Assembly (NCBI GenBank): GCA_002358855.1
Contig: DEPQ01000077.1
Coordinates: 1-17,006 of the forward strand
Direction: 5' to 3'
DNA from: Bacteroidales bacterium UBA3388
GTDB lineage: Bacteria > Bacteroidota > Bacteroidia > Bacteroidales > P3
DNA: 17,006 nt
Shown piece after piece: positions 1 through 6,468 of this stretch. A program made the position numbers and the translations under genes. The notes under the pieces are model-generated. The model saw nothing but the letters and a program-made list of their open reading frames with translations, made no database searches and was not told the DNA's origin. Position 1 is the stretch's first letter. Every line of letters starts with the position of its first letter.

Positions 1-504
1 AAAATAACATATCAATCTTTTTCTTCAAAACAACCGATTGAATTCCTATTATTTCCTTATTTATTAAAAGAATTTCGTAATCGTTGGTTTCTTTTCGGCT
101 CACGGGTAGAAGATTTAATCCTTTATAATTTAGCATTAGATAGAATTATAAGTGTTGAACCGATAGATATTCCTTTTCAAGAAAATCCAAACTTTGATTC
201 AGAACATTTTTTTGATGACATCATAGGAGTAAGCAAAGACATAAACGACAAACCGAAAGAAATAACCTTTTGTGCATCAGTTGAGCAAAGCAAATACATT
301 AAAACAAAACCTATTCATAGTTCTCAAAAAATTTTAAATCATAATCCAGACGGCAGTTGCGTTTTTTCAATAAATGTAATTGAAAACTTTGAGTTGTATT
401 CTACGTTTTTAAGTTATGGAAGTGGCATTAAAATTCTTTCTCCTAAAAGGGTTGAAAGGTATATGAAAAGAATGTCGGAAAAACTCTTTGATTTATATAA
501 ATAA
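1..504 (+). CDS. WYL-domain transcriptional regulator, C-terminal part (5' truncated by window)
   Basis: An open frame runs from the first base to a TAA at 502-504, giving 167 visible residues. The N-terminal part, including any HTH DNA-binding domain, lies outside the window. The visible part has the signature of the WYL domain: the segment NRWFLFG corresponds to the motif that names the family, followed by a region matching the usual 'LALDRI' strand. It ends with a WCX-type C-terminal extension, including a stretch on the pattern 'NFELYSTFLSYGSGIKILSP'. WYL proteins usually bind a ligand or nucleic acid and repress or activate nearby genes, often in phage-defence loci (BrxR and CapW are examples). 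What this one controls cannot be seen. A link to the downstream lipoprotein or AbiE genes is inference only, because each of those appears to have its own promoter. I am confident of the family, less so of the role. Confidence 0.85.
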   Translation, partial: KITYQSFSSKQPIEFLLFPYLLKEFRNRWFLFGSRVEDLILYNLALDRIISVEPIDIPFQENPNFDSEHFFDDIIGVSKDINDKPKEITFCASVEQSKYIKTKPIHSSQKILNHNPDGSCVFSINVIENFELYSTFLSYGSGIKILSPKRVERYMKRMSEKLFDLYK

Positions 505-670
505 AGCAAAGACTTCACTCAGCAAAGCCATAATTTGCTAAAAAATAGCCCCAATTTTCGTCAATTTTTCGCAAAAAAATTCACAAAAATTCCAAAATGA
601 AATTTCGGCAAAATAAAGATTTTCACCACAAAACTTTGAATAGTAGAATTAAAGGTTTGTATAATGTTTT

Positions 671-701
671 TTTGTGCTTTTTAAAAAAATATATACCTTT
701 G
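671..701 (+). promoter_or_regulatory. Bacteroidota-type promoter for the small lipoprotein gene
   Basis: A -33 element TTTG (671-674) and a -7 element TACCTTTG (694-701) are separated by exactly 19 bp. This is a complete match to the Bacteroidota sigma-ABfr consensus TTTG-N19-TANNTTTG. Transcription would begin a few bases beyond 701, giving a 5' leader of roughly 30 nt before the ATG at 740. Confidence 0.8.
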
Positions 702-739
702 CGGGCTGAAAATAACACAAATAAAAAAATAGTAAAAAT

Positions 740-991
740 ATGGAAAAAATAAAAAAATTAGGTTTAATTATCACGTCAGTGATATTATTCGCAGCCTGCG
801 AAACAAATCATACTTGTGAATGTAAATACACATATTGGGGATTTACAGGAGATCTTGAAAGTGGTGCTTCTCATATTTTCAAATCTGGTGAAACTCCTTG
901 TGAATATTTTGAAGGGAAAGATACTCATGAAGAAGTTGATGCGTTTGATCATAGTGGAGATAAATATTACGAATGTAAAGAAGTTGATTAA
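740..991 (+). CDS. Small cysteine-containing lipoprotein, function unknown
   Basis: This 83-residue protein has a lipoprotein signal: a KIKK-positive N-terminus, a hydrophobic stretch (residues 7-19) and a lipobox FAAC with the lipidated cysteine at residue 20. The mature part is only about 64 residues and acidic. It has four further cysteines (C26, C28, C54, C79) in a CxC...C...C pattern that could form two disulfides. It is rich in aromatic residues (YTYWGF, YYEC). I recognise no family. The gene stands alone: a consensus promoter lies 40 bp upstream and a strong terminator follows within 30 bp, so it is transcribed on its own between the WYL regulator and the AbiE operon. The residue after Cys20 is Glu, so the inner-membrane retention signal known from E. 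coli (Asp at +2) is absent. An outer-membrane location is plausible but unproven. A second frame at 816-1007 overlaps it and is judged a shadow, because it lacks an export signal and a sensible leader. Confidence 0.8.
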   Translation: MEKIKKLGLIITSVILFAACETNHTCECKYTYWGFTGDLESGASHIFKSGETPCEYFEGKDTHEEVDAFDHSGDKYYECKEVD

Positions 992-1020
992 AATTAATTG
1001 GAGATAATTAACTCAAAGAA

Positions 1021-1073
1021 AAAACGCTCGTGAGTCTTTGTTTTATTTAGACAAACGAGCGTTTTGTTTTTTT
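1021..1073 (+). terminator. Intrinsic terminator of the lipoprotein gene
   Basis: A perfect 11-bp stem pairs AAAACGCTCGT (1021-1031) with ACGAGCGTTTT (1055-1065). GTCT (1034-1037) can pair with AGAC (1049-1052) as an inner extension. A T-tract follows at 1067-1073. It sits 30 bp after the stop codon and isolates the lipoprotein transcript from the AbiE operon. Confidence 0.9.
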
Positions 1074-1108
1074 GTTTCTTTGAAATAGTTTGTTAAATCA
1101 TTAAAAAC

Positions 1109-1165
1109 AGTAAAAATTTGAACAGAAAAAGAAGTTTTATTTCCTTTATTGTACAAAATTTTACT
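1109..1165. repeat. Imperfect inverted repeat upstream of abiEi, candidate operator
   Basis: AGTAAAAATTT (1109-1119) and AAAATTTTACT (1155-1165) are inverted copies with one mismatch in 11 bp, about 46 bp apart centre to centre. The second copy touches the putative -7 element. AbiEi proteins studied elsewhere repress their own operon by binding inverted repeats in the promoter, so the position suits an operator. The sequence is AT-rich enough for such a match to arise by chance. Confidence 0.3.
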
Positions 1166-1172
1166 ATTTTTG
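1165..1172 (+). promoter_or_regulatory. Putative -7 element of the abiE operon, abutting the start codon
   Basis: TATTTTTG fits the Bacteroidota -7 consensus TANNTTTG and ends 4 bp before the ATG at 1177. With the usual distance to the start site, transcription would begin at or within a few bases of the ATG, giving a leaderless mRNA. No TTTG lies at the expected -33 position (about 1142-1145 reads TCCT), which lowers confidence. Confidence 0.4.
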
Positions 1173-1176
1173 CAAA

Positions 1177-1803
1177 ATGAATAACTTATTATACAATATA
1201 GGAAACATACCTATTACAAATTCAATCATTGAATCGTTATATCCTCAACTGAAATCAGGTGAGAAAAAAGTTGATTGGTTAGAAAAAAACGAGTATATCA
1301 TAAGATTGAAACGAGGACTTTATGTTTTAAACCCTAAACACTCTCATAAAACTCTTTCTAACGAATTAATTGCTAATCACATTTACTCTCCTTCTTATGT
1401 TTCACTTTCTTCTGCTCTTAGATATTATGGACTGATTCCTGAGGCTGTTTACACAACTCAGTCAATGACTATTAAGCATTCTCGAAATTTTCAAACTCCT
1501 ATTGGGAATTATAATTACAAATCTATTGCAAAAGAGGTTTTTCCTATTGGTGTAAGAAGTGTTATTAAAGATGGTTATGCTTTTCTTATTGCTTCTCCTG
1601 AAAAAGCTTTGTGTGATTTAATTGCATGCTCATCTAAGGTTAATCTTCGCTATTTTAAAGATGTTGAAACTTATCTTCAAGAGGATATTCGCTTGAATAT
1701 GGAGGAGTTTTATAGGTTTGATGCAAATATTTTTGAACAATATATTAAGGTTGGTAAAAAAGCTAACTCTATTTCTACTTTATTAAAATTTCTTCAACAA
1801 TGA
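1177..1803 (+). CDS. abiEi: AbiEi-type antitoxin of a type IV toxin-antitoxin pair
   Basis: This 208-residue protein matches the AbiEi family. The N-terminal winged-helix-like part (about residues 5-55) ends in the hallmark strand 'IIRLKRGLYVLNP'. The central domain carries the family motif 'SPSYVSLSSALRYYGLIPEAV' near residues 67-88, and a later segment 'ASPEKALCDLI' (about residues 138-149) is also typical. AbiEi neutralises AbiEii without stable binding (type IV) and represses the operon by binding its promoter. The start at 1177 is chosen because there is no other ATG before the conserved core. It lies only 4 bp after a putative -7 element. The stop codon overlaps the abiEii start (ATGA, 1800-1803), indicating translational coupling. 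The gene lies on the accessory side of the window, opposite in direction to the housekeeping genes. The family call is firm. Phage-defence activity is inferred from homologues. Confidence 0.9.
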   Translation: MNNLLYNIGNIPITNSIIESLYPQLKSGEKKVDWLEKNEYIIRLKRGLYVLNPKHSHKTLSNELIANHIYSPSYVSLSSALRYYGLIPEAVYTTQSMTIKHSRNFQTPIGNYNYKSIAKEVFPIGVRSVIKDGYAFLIASPEKALCDLIACSSKVNLRYFKDVETYLQEDIRLNMEEFYRFDANIFEQYIKVGKKANSISTLLKFLQQ

Positions 1804-2627
1804 CAAATGATATTTTTCAAACTATGCTTTCTCGGTATGAACTAACGAGTGAACAAAGTAAACGAAATGCTATTTTTGAAGTTAATCAACAAATAATTCT
1901 TGCAGGACTTTATGCAGGTGGTTTCTTTGATTGTGCAGCATTTTATGGTGGAACTTGTTTGAGAATCTTTCACGGATTGCAACGTTTTAGTGAGGATATG
2001 GATTTTTCTTTACTTTCTCAAAACGAAAATTTTGACTTTACAAAGTACTTTCCTTCTATTATTGATGCTTTTGCTATGGTTGGACGTAAGGTTGAAATAA
2101 AGAAAAAGGATAAAACTAATTTTGGGAAAATAGAATCTGCATTTTTAAAAGACAATACTGAAGTTTTTGATATACATTTCCAAACAGAGAAATCAATAAA
2201 GATTAAAATTGAAGTAGATACTTGCCCTCCTTTAAAATTTAATACTGAACAAAAATTATTATTACTACCACACTCTTTTATGACTCGTTGTTTTACTCTT
2301 CCAAATCTTTTTGCGGGCAAAATGCATGCTTTAGTTTATCGCGCATGGAAAAACAGAGTTAAAGGGCGTGATTGGTTTGATTTTGAGTGGTATGTTCGCA
2401 ATAACGTAAATCTTGATTTTAGTCATCTAAAAGAAAGATGCAGTCAATTTAATGGCGAAGAAATAACAATAAACTCATTTAAAGAAAAACTCATTGACAG
2501 GCTTTCTTCTACTGATATAAAACAAGTAAAATCAGATGTCTTACCTTTTGTTCGCAATCCAAACGATATAAAAATTTGGTCAAATGATTATTTCATTCAA
2601 TTAGCTAATATGATAAATTTTTCTTAG
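1800..2627 (+). CDS. abiEii: AbiEii-type nucleotidyltransferase toxin
   Basis: This 275-residue protein belongs to the AbiEii/AbiGii family of the DNA polymerase beta-like nucleotidyltransferase fold. The catalytic signature is intact: GGTCLR (residues 50-55) is followed by RFSEDMDFSL (62-71), whose D66 and D68 are the metal-binding DxD pair. A third acidic strand IEVD lies at 137-140. The family's later motifs are AGKMHAL (172-178, with the conserved Lys) and GRDWFDFEW (189-197). No active-site residue seems missing, so the toxin should be functional. Characterised relatives transfer nucleotides to cellular RNA (tRNA for the mycobacterial MenT enzymes) and arrest growth, protecting the population from phage. 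The gene shares an ATGA overlap with abiEi, typical of the operon. It ends 86 bp before the convergently transcribed flippase-like gene, with a stem-loop between. The target of this protein is unknown. Confidence 0.92.
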   Translation: MTNDIFQTMLSRYELTSEQSKRNAIFEVNQQIILAGLYAGGFFDCAAFYGGTCLRIFHGLQRFSEDMDFSLLSQNENFDFTKYFPSIIDAFAMVGRKVEIKKKDKTNFGKIESAFLKDNTEVFDIHFQTEKSIKIKIEVDTCPPLKFNTEQKLLLLPHSFMTRCFTLPNLFAGKMHALVYRAWKNRVKGRDWFDFEWYVRNNVNLDFSHLKERCSQFNGEEITINSFKEKLIDRLSSTDIKQVKSDVLPFVRNPNDIKIWSNDYFIQLANMINFS

Positions 2628-2646
2628 TTCCATTTTGTTAACAGAA

Positions 2647-2690
2647 ATACCATTGCAAAATTTGCGTTGCAAAAATTTCCGCAATGGTAT
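2647..2690. terminator. Stem-loop between convergent genes, candidate bidirectional terminator
   Basis: A perfect 10-bp inverted repeat, ATACCATTGC (2647-2656) and GCAATGGTAT (2681-2690), encloses a 24-nt loop. AAATTT segments inside the loop can pair to lengthen the stem across a small bulge. It lies between the 3' ends of abiEii (plus) and the flippase-like gene (minus), where both need to stop. Neither side has a clean U-tract immediately after the stem, so it is a candidate and not a textbook terminator. Confidence 0.5.
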
Positions 2691-2713
2691 AAATTATCAA
2701 GAAAATACTAATT

Positions 2714-3772
2714 TTATTTTTTCCTTTTAAAGACTCTCTTAGTCCAATAAGGCAATACTAAGGAGCCAAGTATAAGATATGGATAGTAAGTAAACAATCG
2801 CCAAATCAAGGCTATGGTTGCGTGTGTTCCTTGTGGCATAAATTCTCCTATGAACAAAGGAAAGGCAAATTCTGCTACGCCACTGCTTCCCGGAGTTGGA
2901 GAAATGCAAAGAATTATCCACATTACTAATTGTCTTGCAAAGATTAAAAGATGTTCTCCTACGGGTGAGAATGCAAGGAGTATGCAATTGACTACTAAAA
3001 AGCGTGATGTCCACGAAAAGACTGTGCATAAATAGGCTTTTGCCCAAAAAACAAATCCTTTTCCTTTAAATTCTTGTGATGAGGTTACCATATCGTCTCC
3101 CATTTTTTTTGTTTTGTCTTTTATTTTGCGAAATAGTTTTTTTTCTGAAAGGATATAGAGTAGTTTTTTAAAGCCTTGCGGAAAGAAAAATATGGCTACA
3201 AGTATTACAAGTGTAAGTAGGCACATAAATCCATAGCCAATGAAAAAGATTTGTGTTTCTCCAAATTCGTATCCTAAGAATGTGAATCGGAAATCGGTGT
3301 TAAAGGCAAGGCTTACGCCAACTATTAGCACTACAATAGGGGTTATGATTATGTAAAACAACTCATCTAAGAGTGCTGTTATCATTACAATTGCTGTTGA
3401 GCGACCTACGGGAATTCCTTCTAAGCTTACAATAAAGAATGCTAAGGCTGAGCCTCCTACTACTGAGGGTGTGATTGCTGAGCCAAACTCCCATAGCATT
3501 ATTACTTGGAAGGATTGTTTCCAAGTGAGTTGTTTGTCGGATAGAAGCCTAATTCTATACATATACATCAAGTCTCGCATTACGCCGAAGCACAATGCAA
3601 GAAATAAGAAAAGAGTTGAGGCCCAAGTCCAATTGATTAAAATATCTGTTATTGCACTTGAATCGTTTTTTATGTCTTTTAATATTAGTAATACTGCTAC
3701 CCCTATTCCAATTAATAAGGGTAGTAGTATTCTTTTAAAGCTAAATAATGATAAAGGATTCTTTTCCGACAT
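2714..3772 (-). CDS. Flippase-like integral membrane protein (LPG synthase TM-domain family, UPF0104)
   Basis: This 352-residue protein has about eight predicted membrane segments (roughly residues 14-31, 48-64, 84-110, 124-152, 173-196, 238-262, 270-292 and 320-344). It carries the two signatures of the lysylphosphatidylglycerol synthase transmembrane family: ITPSVVGGSALAFF (about residues 96-109) and SPTPGSSGVAEFAF (about 291-304). The family includes the flippase half of MprF and the AglD/YbhN group, thought to move lipids or lipid-linked sugars across the membrane. There is no soluble aminoacyl-transferase domain, so this is not a full MprF. It is the last gene of the minus-strand run, 15 bp after the MscS gene, and its leader carries an AAAGAAA motif just before the ATG. 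The GT2 polyprenol-phosphate glycosyltransferase in the same run could make a lipid substrate, but that pairing is speculation. Confidence 0.85.
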   Translation of the reverse strand: MSEKNPLSLFSFKRILLPLLIGIGVAVLLILKDIKNDSSAITDILINWTWASTLFLFLALCFGVMRDLMYMYRIRLLSDKQLTWKQSFQVIMLWEFGSAITPSVVGGSALAFFIVSLEGIPVGRSTAIVMITALLDELFYIIITPIVVLIVGVSLAFNTDFRFTFLGYEFGETQIFFIGYGFMCLLTLVILVAIFFFPQGFKKLLYILSEKKLFRKIKDKTKKMGDDMVTSSQEFKGKGFVFWAKAYLCTVFSWTSRFLVVNCILLAFSPVGEHLLIFARQLVMWIILCISPTPGSSGVAEFAFPLFIGEFMPQGTHATIALIWRLFTYYPYLILGSLVLPYWTKRVFKRKK

Positions 3773-3787
3773 TATTTCTTTGAGATA

Positions 3788-4615
3788 TTATTCTTTTATT
3801 AAATCTAATTTTGGGTGAGGTAATGCTATATTTTCTTTTACTAAATAATTGTAAACTTTTTCGTGCATTTCGCCCATTATATCCCAATAGTCTGCGTTTT
3901 TACACCAAAATCTTATGTCTATATTTATTGCAAGGTCTGTAATAGATACTATAACTGTTGGTTCTGGTGTTGAGAATATTCTTGTATCTTGTTTTGCTAT
4001 TGCTATTAATTCAGGATTTATTTTTGCAATATCTACTCCGTGTGCAAGGTTAAATTTAATATCTATTCTTCTGTCTTCCATTTTTGAATAGTTTATTACG
4101 CTTGCTCCTGATAATGCTCCGTTTGGAATTGTAATTACTTTATTATCTACCGTTACAAGTGTGGTTGTGAATATCATTATTTCTTTTACTGTTCCTTCAA
4201 AGCCGTTTGATTCTATGTAATCGCCAACTCTGAATGGTCGAAGTACTAATAATACTACTCCTCCTGCAACATTTTGAAGTGTTCCTGAGAGTGCTAAACC
4301 TATTGCTACTCCACAAGATGCCAAAATAGCGGTAAATTGTGTCATTTCTACTCCTAAATAACCTATTACGGTAAGTATTAACAATACTTTTAAGAGAATA
4401 GAAATTAAAGAAATAAGAAATGGACGTAAAGATAAGTCTAAGTTCTTTTTCTCAAATCCTTTTTCAAGTTTCTTTACAATAAATCTTATAAATTTAAAGC
4501 CTGCCCATAGGATTAAACAAGCAATAATCAATTTTGGACCAAATTCAAAGACAATACTCTTTAAAAAGCCCATTACATCGTCCCAAGAAAAGGAATTCGC
4601 ATTTAATAATAACAT
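3788..4615 (-). CDS. mscS: Small-conductance mechanosensitive channel, MscS family
   Basis: This 275-residue protein is close to the length of E. coli MscS (286). It has three membrane helices at about residues 24-44, 64-86 and 93-125. The third is the Gly/Ala-rich pore helix (ILASCGVAIGLALSGTLQNV, followed by AGG). Next comes the beta-domain signature: RPFRVGDYIE (126-135), GTVKEI (141-146) and the conserved IPNG (163-166). A C-terminal alpha/beta domain follows. MscS channels open when membrane tension rises after osmotic downshock and release small solutes from the cytoplasm, preventing lysis. The gene lies 35 bp after hflX and 15 bp before the flippase-like gene, so it is probably cotranscribed. 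The AT-rich 35-bp gap upstream contains an AAAGAAA motif before the ATG but no recognisable promoter. I see nothing missing or truncated. Confidence 0.93.
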   Translation of the reverse strand: MLLLNANSFSWDDVMGFLKSIVFEFGPKLIIACLILWAGFKFIRFIVKKLEKGFEKKNLDLSLRPFLISLISILLKVLLILTVIGYLGVEMTQFTAILASCGVAIGLALSGTLQNVAGGVVLLVLRPFRVGDYIESNGFEGTVKEIMIFTTTLVTVDNKVITIPNGALSGASVINYSKMEDRRIDIKFNLAHGVDIAKINPELIAIAKQDTRIFSTPEPTVIVSITDLAINIDIRFWCKNADYWDIMGEMHEKVYNYLVKENIALPHPKLDLIKE

Positions 4616-4650
4616 ATTTTCTTTTTTTATAGGTTAATAAATAATTTGTT

Positions 4651-5841
4651 TTAATATAAAAAGTTATTGTATGGATAACGTATTGCGTGTATTGTTTTTA
4701 CTCTATCATAGATTAGTTGTCTTAATTCTTCTATATTTTCTTTGTTTTTGGCAGAAACAAAACACGTATCAAGTTCGCCAGAAGATAAATAGGTTTGTTT
4801 CAAGTCTTCTAAGCTCCAATTCTCTCTTTGTTTTGGCGTTAGGTCATCTTCTTCTTGTTGAATATAGGTGTAAGCGTCTATTTTATTAAAGAGAATTATT
4901 GTTGGCTTGTCGCTAACCTTTATTTCTGCAAGTGTATTGTTTACAACCTTGATTTGTTCCTCAAAATTAGGATGAGAAATATCTACAACGTGGATTAAAA
5001 GGTCTGCTTCCCTTAATTCATCAAGAGTTGATTTGAAACTTTCTACTAATCCATGAGGTAGTTTTCTTATAAATCCAACGGTATCTGTTAAAAGAAATGG
5101 AAGATTTTCAATAACGACTTTTCTAACTGTTGTATCGAGTGTTGCAAATAGTTTATTTTCTGCAAAAACATCGCTTTTTGAAAGAAGATTCATTAGAGTT
5201 GATTTTCCAACATTAGTATATCCCACAAGGGCTACGCGAACGAGTGATTCCCTATTCTTTCTTTGAACAGTTTTTTGCTTATCTATATCTTTAAGTTTTT
5301 CTTTTAATAAAGAAATCTTTGATAATATTATACGCCTATCTGTTTCTATTTGTGTTTCTCCTACGCCTCTCATTGTCAATCCTGCACCTCCTCTTTGTCT
5401 ATCAAGGTGTGTCCACATTCTTGTAAGACGTGGCAAAAGGTATTGATACTGTGCAAGTGCTACTTGTGTTTTTGAGTGCGAGGTTCTTGCTCTTTGTGCA
5501 AATATATTAAGGATTAAACCTGTGCGATCTAAGACATGACACTCCAATGCCTTTTCTATATTTCTTGCTTGTGAAGGAGAGAGTTCGTCATCAAAGACAA
5601 CCCACTGCAATTCCGCTGCTTTAATATATTCTTTTATTTCTTCTAACTTCCCACTGCCAACAAAAGTACGAGGATCTTTGTAAGGGAGTTTTTGAGTGAA
5701 GCGTTTTTCAACCACAGCTCCTGCTGTGTCAATCAAAAACACCAATTCATCAAGATATTCCTCTGTTTGCTCAACACTAACTTCAGGAGTTGTAATCCCT
5801 ACAACAACACATCTATCTGGTTCTACTTTGTAATCTATCAT
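4651..5841 (-). CDS. hflX: GTPase HflX, ribosome-associated
   Basis: This 396-residue GTPase has all HflX landmarks. The N-terminal domain includes FVGSGKLEEI (60-69). The glycine-rich linker GGAGLTMRGVGETQIETDRR (151-170) is diagnostic for HflX and is followed by a coiled-coil stretch (about 171-198). The G domain carries P-loop GYTNVGKST (207-215), switch-region threonines around ATLDTT (233-238), DTVG (253-256), NKID (319-322) and SAK (363-365). HflX binds the 50S subunit, splits stalled or hibernating 70S ribosomes after heat or antibiotic stress, and has been linked to RNA helicase activity. The ATG at 5841 lies 6 bp after the ribE stop codon, a spacing that suggests coupled translation. 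The gene is intact, and the call is secure because the motif order is unique to this family. Confidence 0.96.
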   Translation of the reverse strand: MIDYKVEPDRCVVVGITTPEVSVEQTEEYLDELVFLIDTAGAVVEKRFTQKLPYKDPRTFVGSGKLEEIKEYIKAAELQWVVFDDELSPSQARNIEKALECHVLDRTGLILNIFAQRARTSHSKTQVALAQYQYLLPRLTRMWTHLDRQRGGAGLTMRGVGETQIETDRRIILSKISLLKEKLKDIDKQKTVQRKNRESLVRVALVGYTNVGKSTLMNLLSKSDVFAENKLFATLDTTVRKVVIENLPFLLTDTVGFIRKLPHGLVESFKSTLDELREADLLIHVVDISHPNFEEQIKVVNNTLAEIKVSDKPTIILFNKIDAYTYIQQEEDDLTPKQRENWSLEDLKQTYLSSGELDTCFVSAKNKENIEELRQLIYDRVKTIHAIRYPYNNFLY

Positions 5842-5847
5842 CTATGC

Positions 5848-6450
5848 TTACTTTTGCATATATTGTTCCAAAAGTCTTTGAACGTATTTACCAAAAACAT
5901 CAAATTCTATATTGACAACGGTTCCTACTTCAAAGTTATGGAAGTTTGTATGTGTATAAGTATAAGGTATTATAGAAACAGAAAATTCTCCTTCTTTGCT
6001 ATCGACAACTGTAAGGCTAACTCCATTTACCGAGATAGAGCCTTTTGGAACTGTCATATTGCCTTCTTGTTTTTCATACTTGAAATAGTATCTCCAAGAG
6101 CCATTTTCATCTACAACTTTGAAACATTCTGCTGTTTGATCAACGTGTCCTTGAACTATGTGACCATCAAATCTTCCGTCCATAAGCATTGAGCGTTCTA
6201 CATTTATCTCTGTGCCTATTTTCCAAGTACCAAGATTTGTTTTGTCCATAGTTTCTTTCATTGCAGTAACGACATATTGTTTTTTTTCTTTATCAAGTTT
6301 TACAACTGTCAAACAACAACCATCGTGTGCAAAGCTTTGGTCTATTTTTAATTCATCTGCTATTTCGCATTCTAATGTAAAATGAAAATTTGTGCCTTCT
6401 TGCTCGATGTTTACTACACGAGCCATATTTTCTATTATGCCTGTAAACAT
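5848..6450 (-). CDS. ribE: Riboflavin synthase (alpha subunit)
   Basis: This 200-residue protein begins MFTGIIE, the near-invariant riboflavin synthase start, and consists of two tandem lumazine-binding barrels. The first contains SFAHDGCCLTVV (39-50) and the second SISVNGVSLTVV (138-149), the paired motifs expected from the family's internal duplication. NVERSM (83-88) and DGHIVQGHVD (95-104) complete the signature. The enzyme converts two molecules of 6,7-dimethyl-8-ribityllumazine to riboflavin plus a pyrimidine, the last step of vitamin B2 synthesis, in the cytoplasm as a trimer. Some databases name the gene ribC or ribE. It stands apart from other riboflavin genes, 18 bp after the prolyl tripeptidyl peptidase gene and 6 bp before hflX. 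No FMN riboswitch is visible upstream, which fits cotranscription with unrelated genes. Confidence 0.96.
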   Translation of the reverse strand: MFTGIIENMARVVNIEQEGTNFHFTLECEIADELKIDQSFAHDGCCLTVVKLDKEKKQYVVTAMKETMDKTNLGTWKIGTEINVERSMLMDGRFDGHIVQGHVDQTAECFKVVDENGSWRYYFKYEKQEGNMTVPKGSISVNGVSLTVVDSKEGEFSVSIIPYTYTHTNFHNFEVGTVVNIEFDVFGKYVQRLLEQYMQK

Positions 6451-6468
6451 TTTATCTTTCTTTTTTGA

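Noticed and set aside
505..581. Weak hairpins after the WYL gene (AGCAAA 521-526 with TTTGCT 534-539; AATTTTT 563-569 with AAAAATT 575-581).
   Set aside because: The stems are short and AT-rich, and no T-tract follows on the plus strand. They are not convincing terminators. The rest of 505-670 shows nothing identifiable.
816..1007. A 63-codon frame overlapping the lipoprotein gene.
   Set aside because: The overlapping frame with lipobox, promoter and terminator explains the region better. The alternative product is a Leu/Ile/Lys-rich shadow.
2714..3772. Full MprF (lysylphosphatidylglycerol synthase).
   Set aside because: Only the membrane domain is present and there is no C-terminal aminoacyl-transferase domain.
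5692..6192. A 166-codon plus-strand open frame antisense to hflX and ribE.
   Set aside because: It lies wholly inside two well-identified genes, has low-complexity composition of a reverse-strand shadow, and has no recognisable start context or family.
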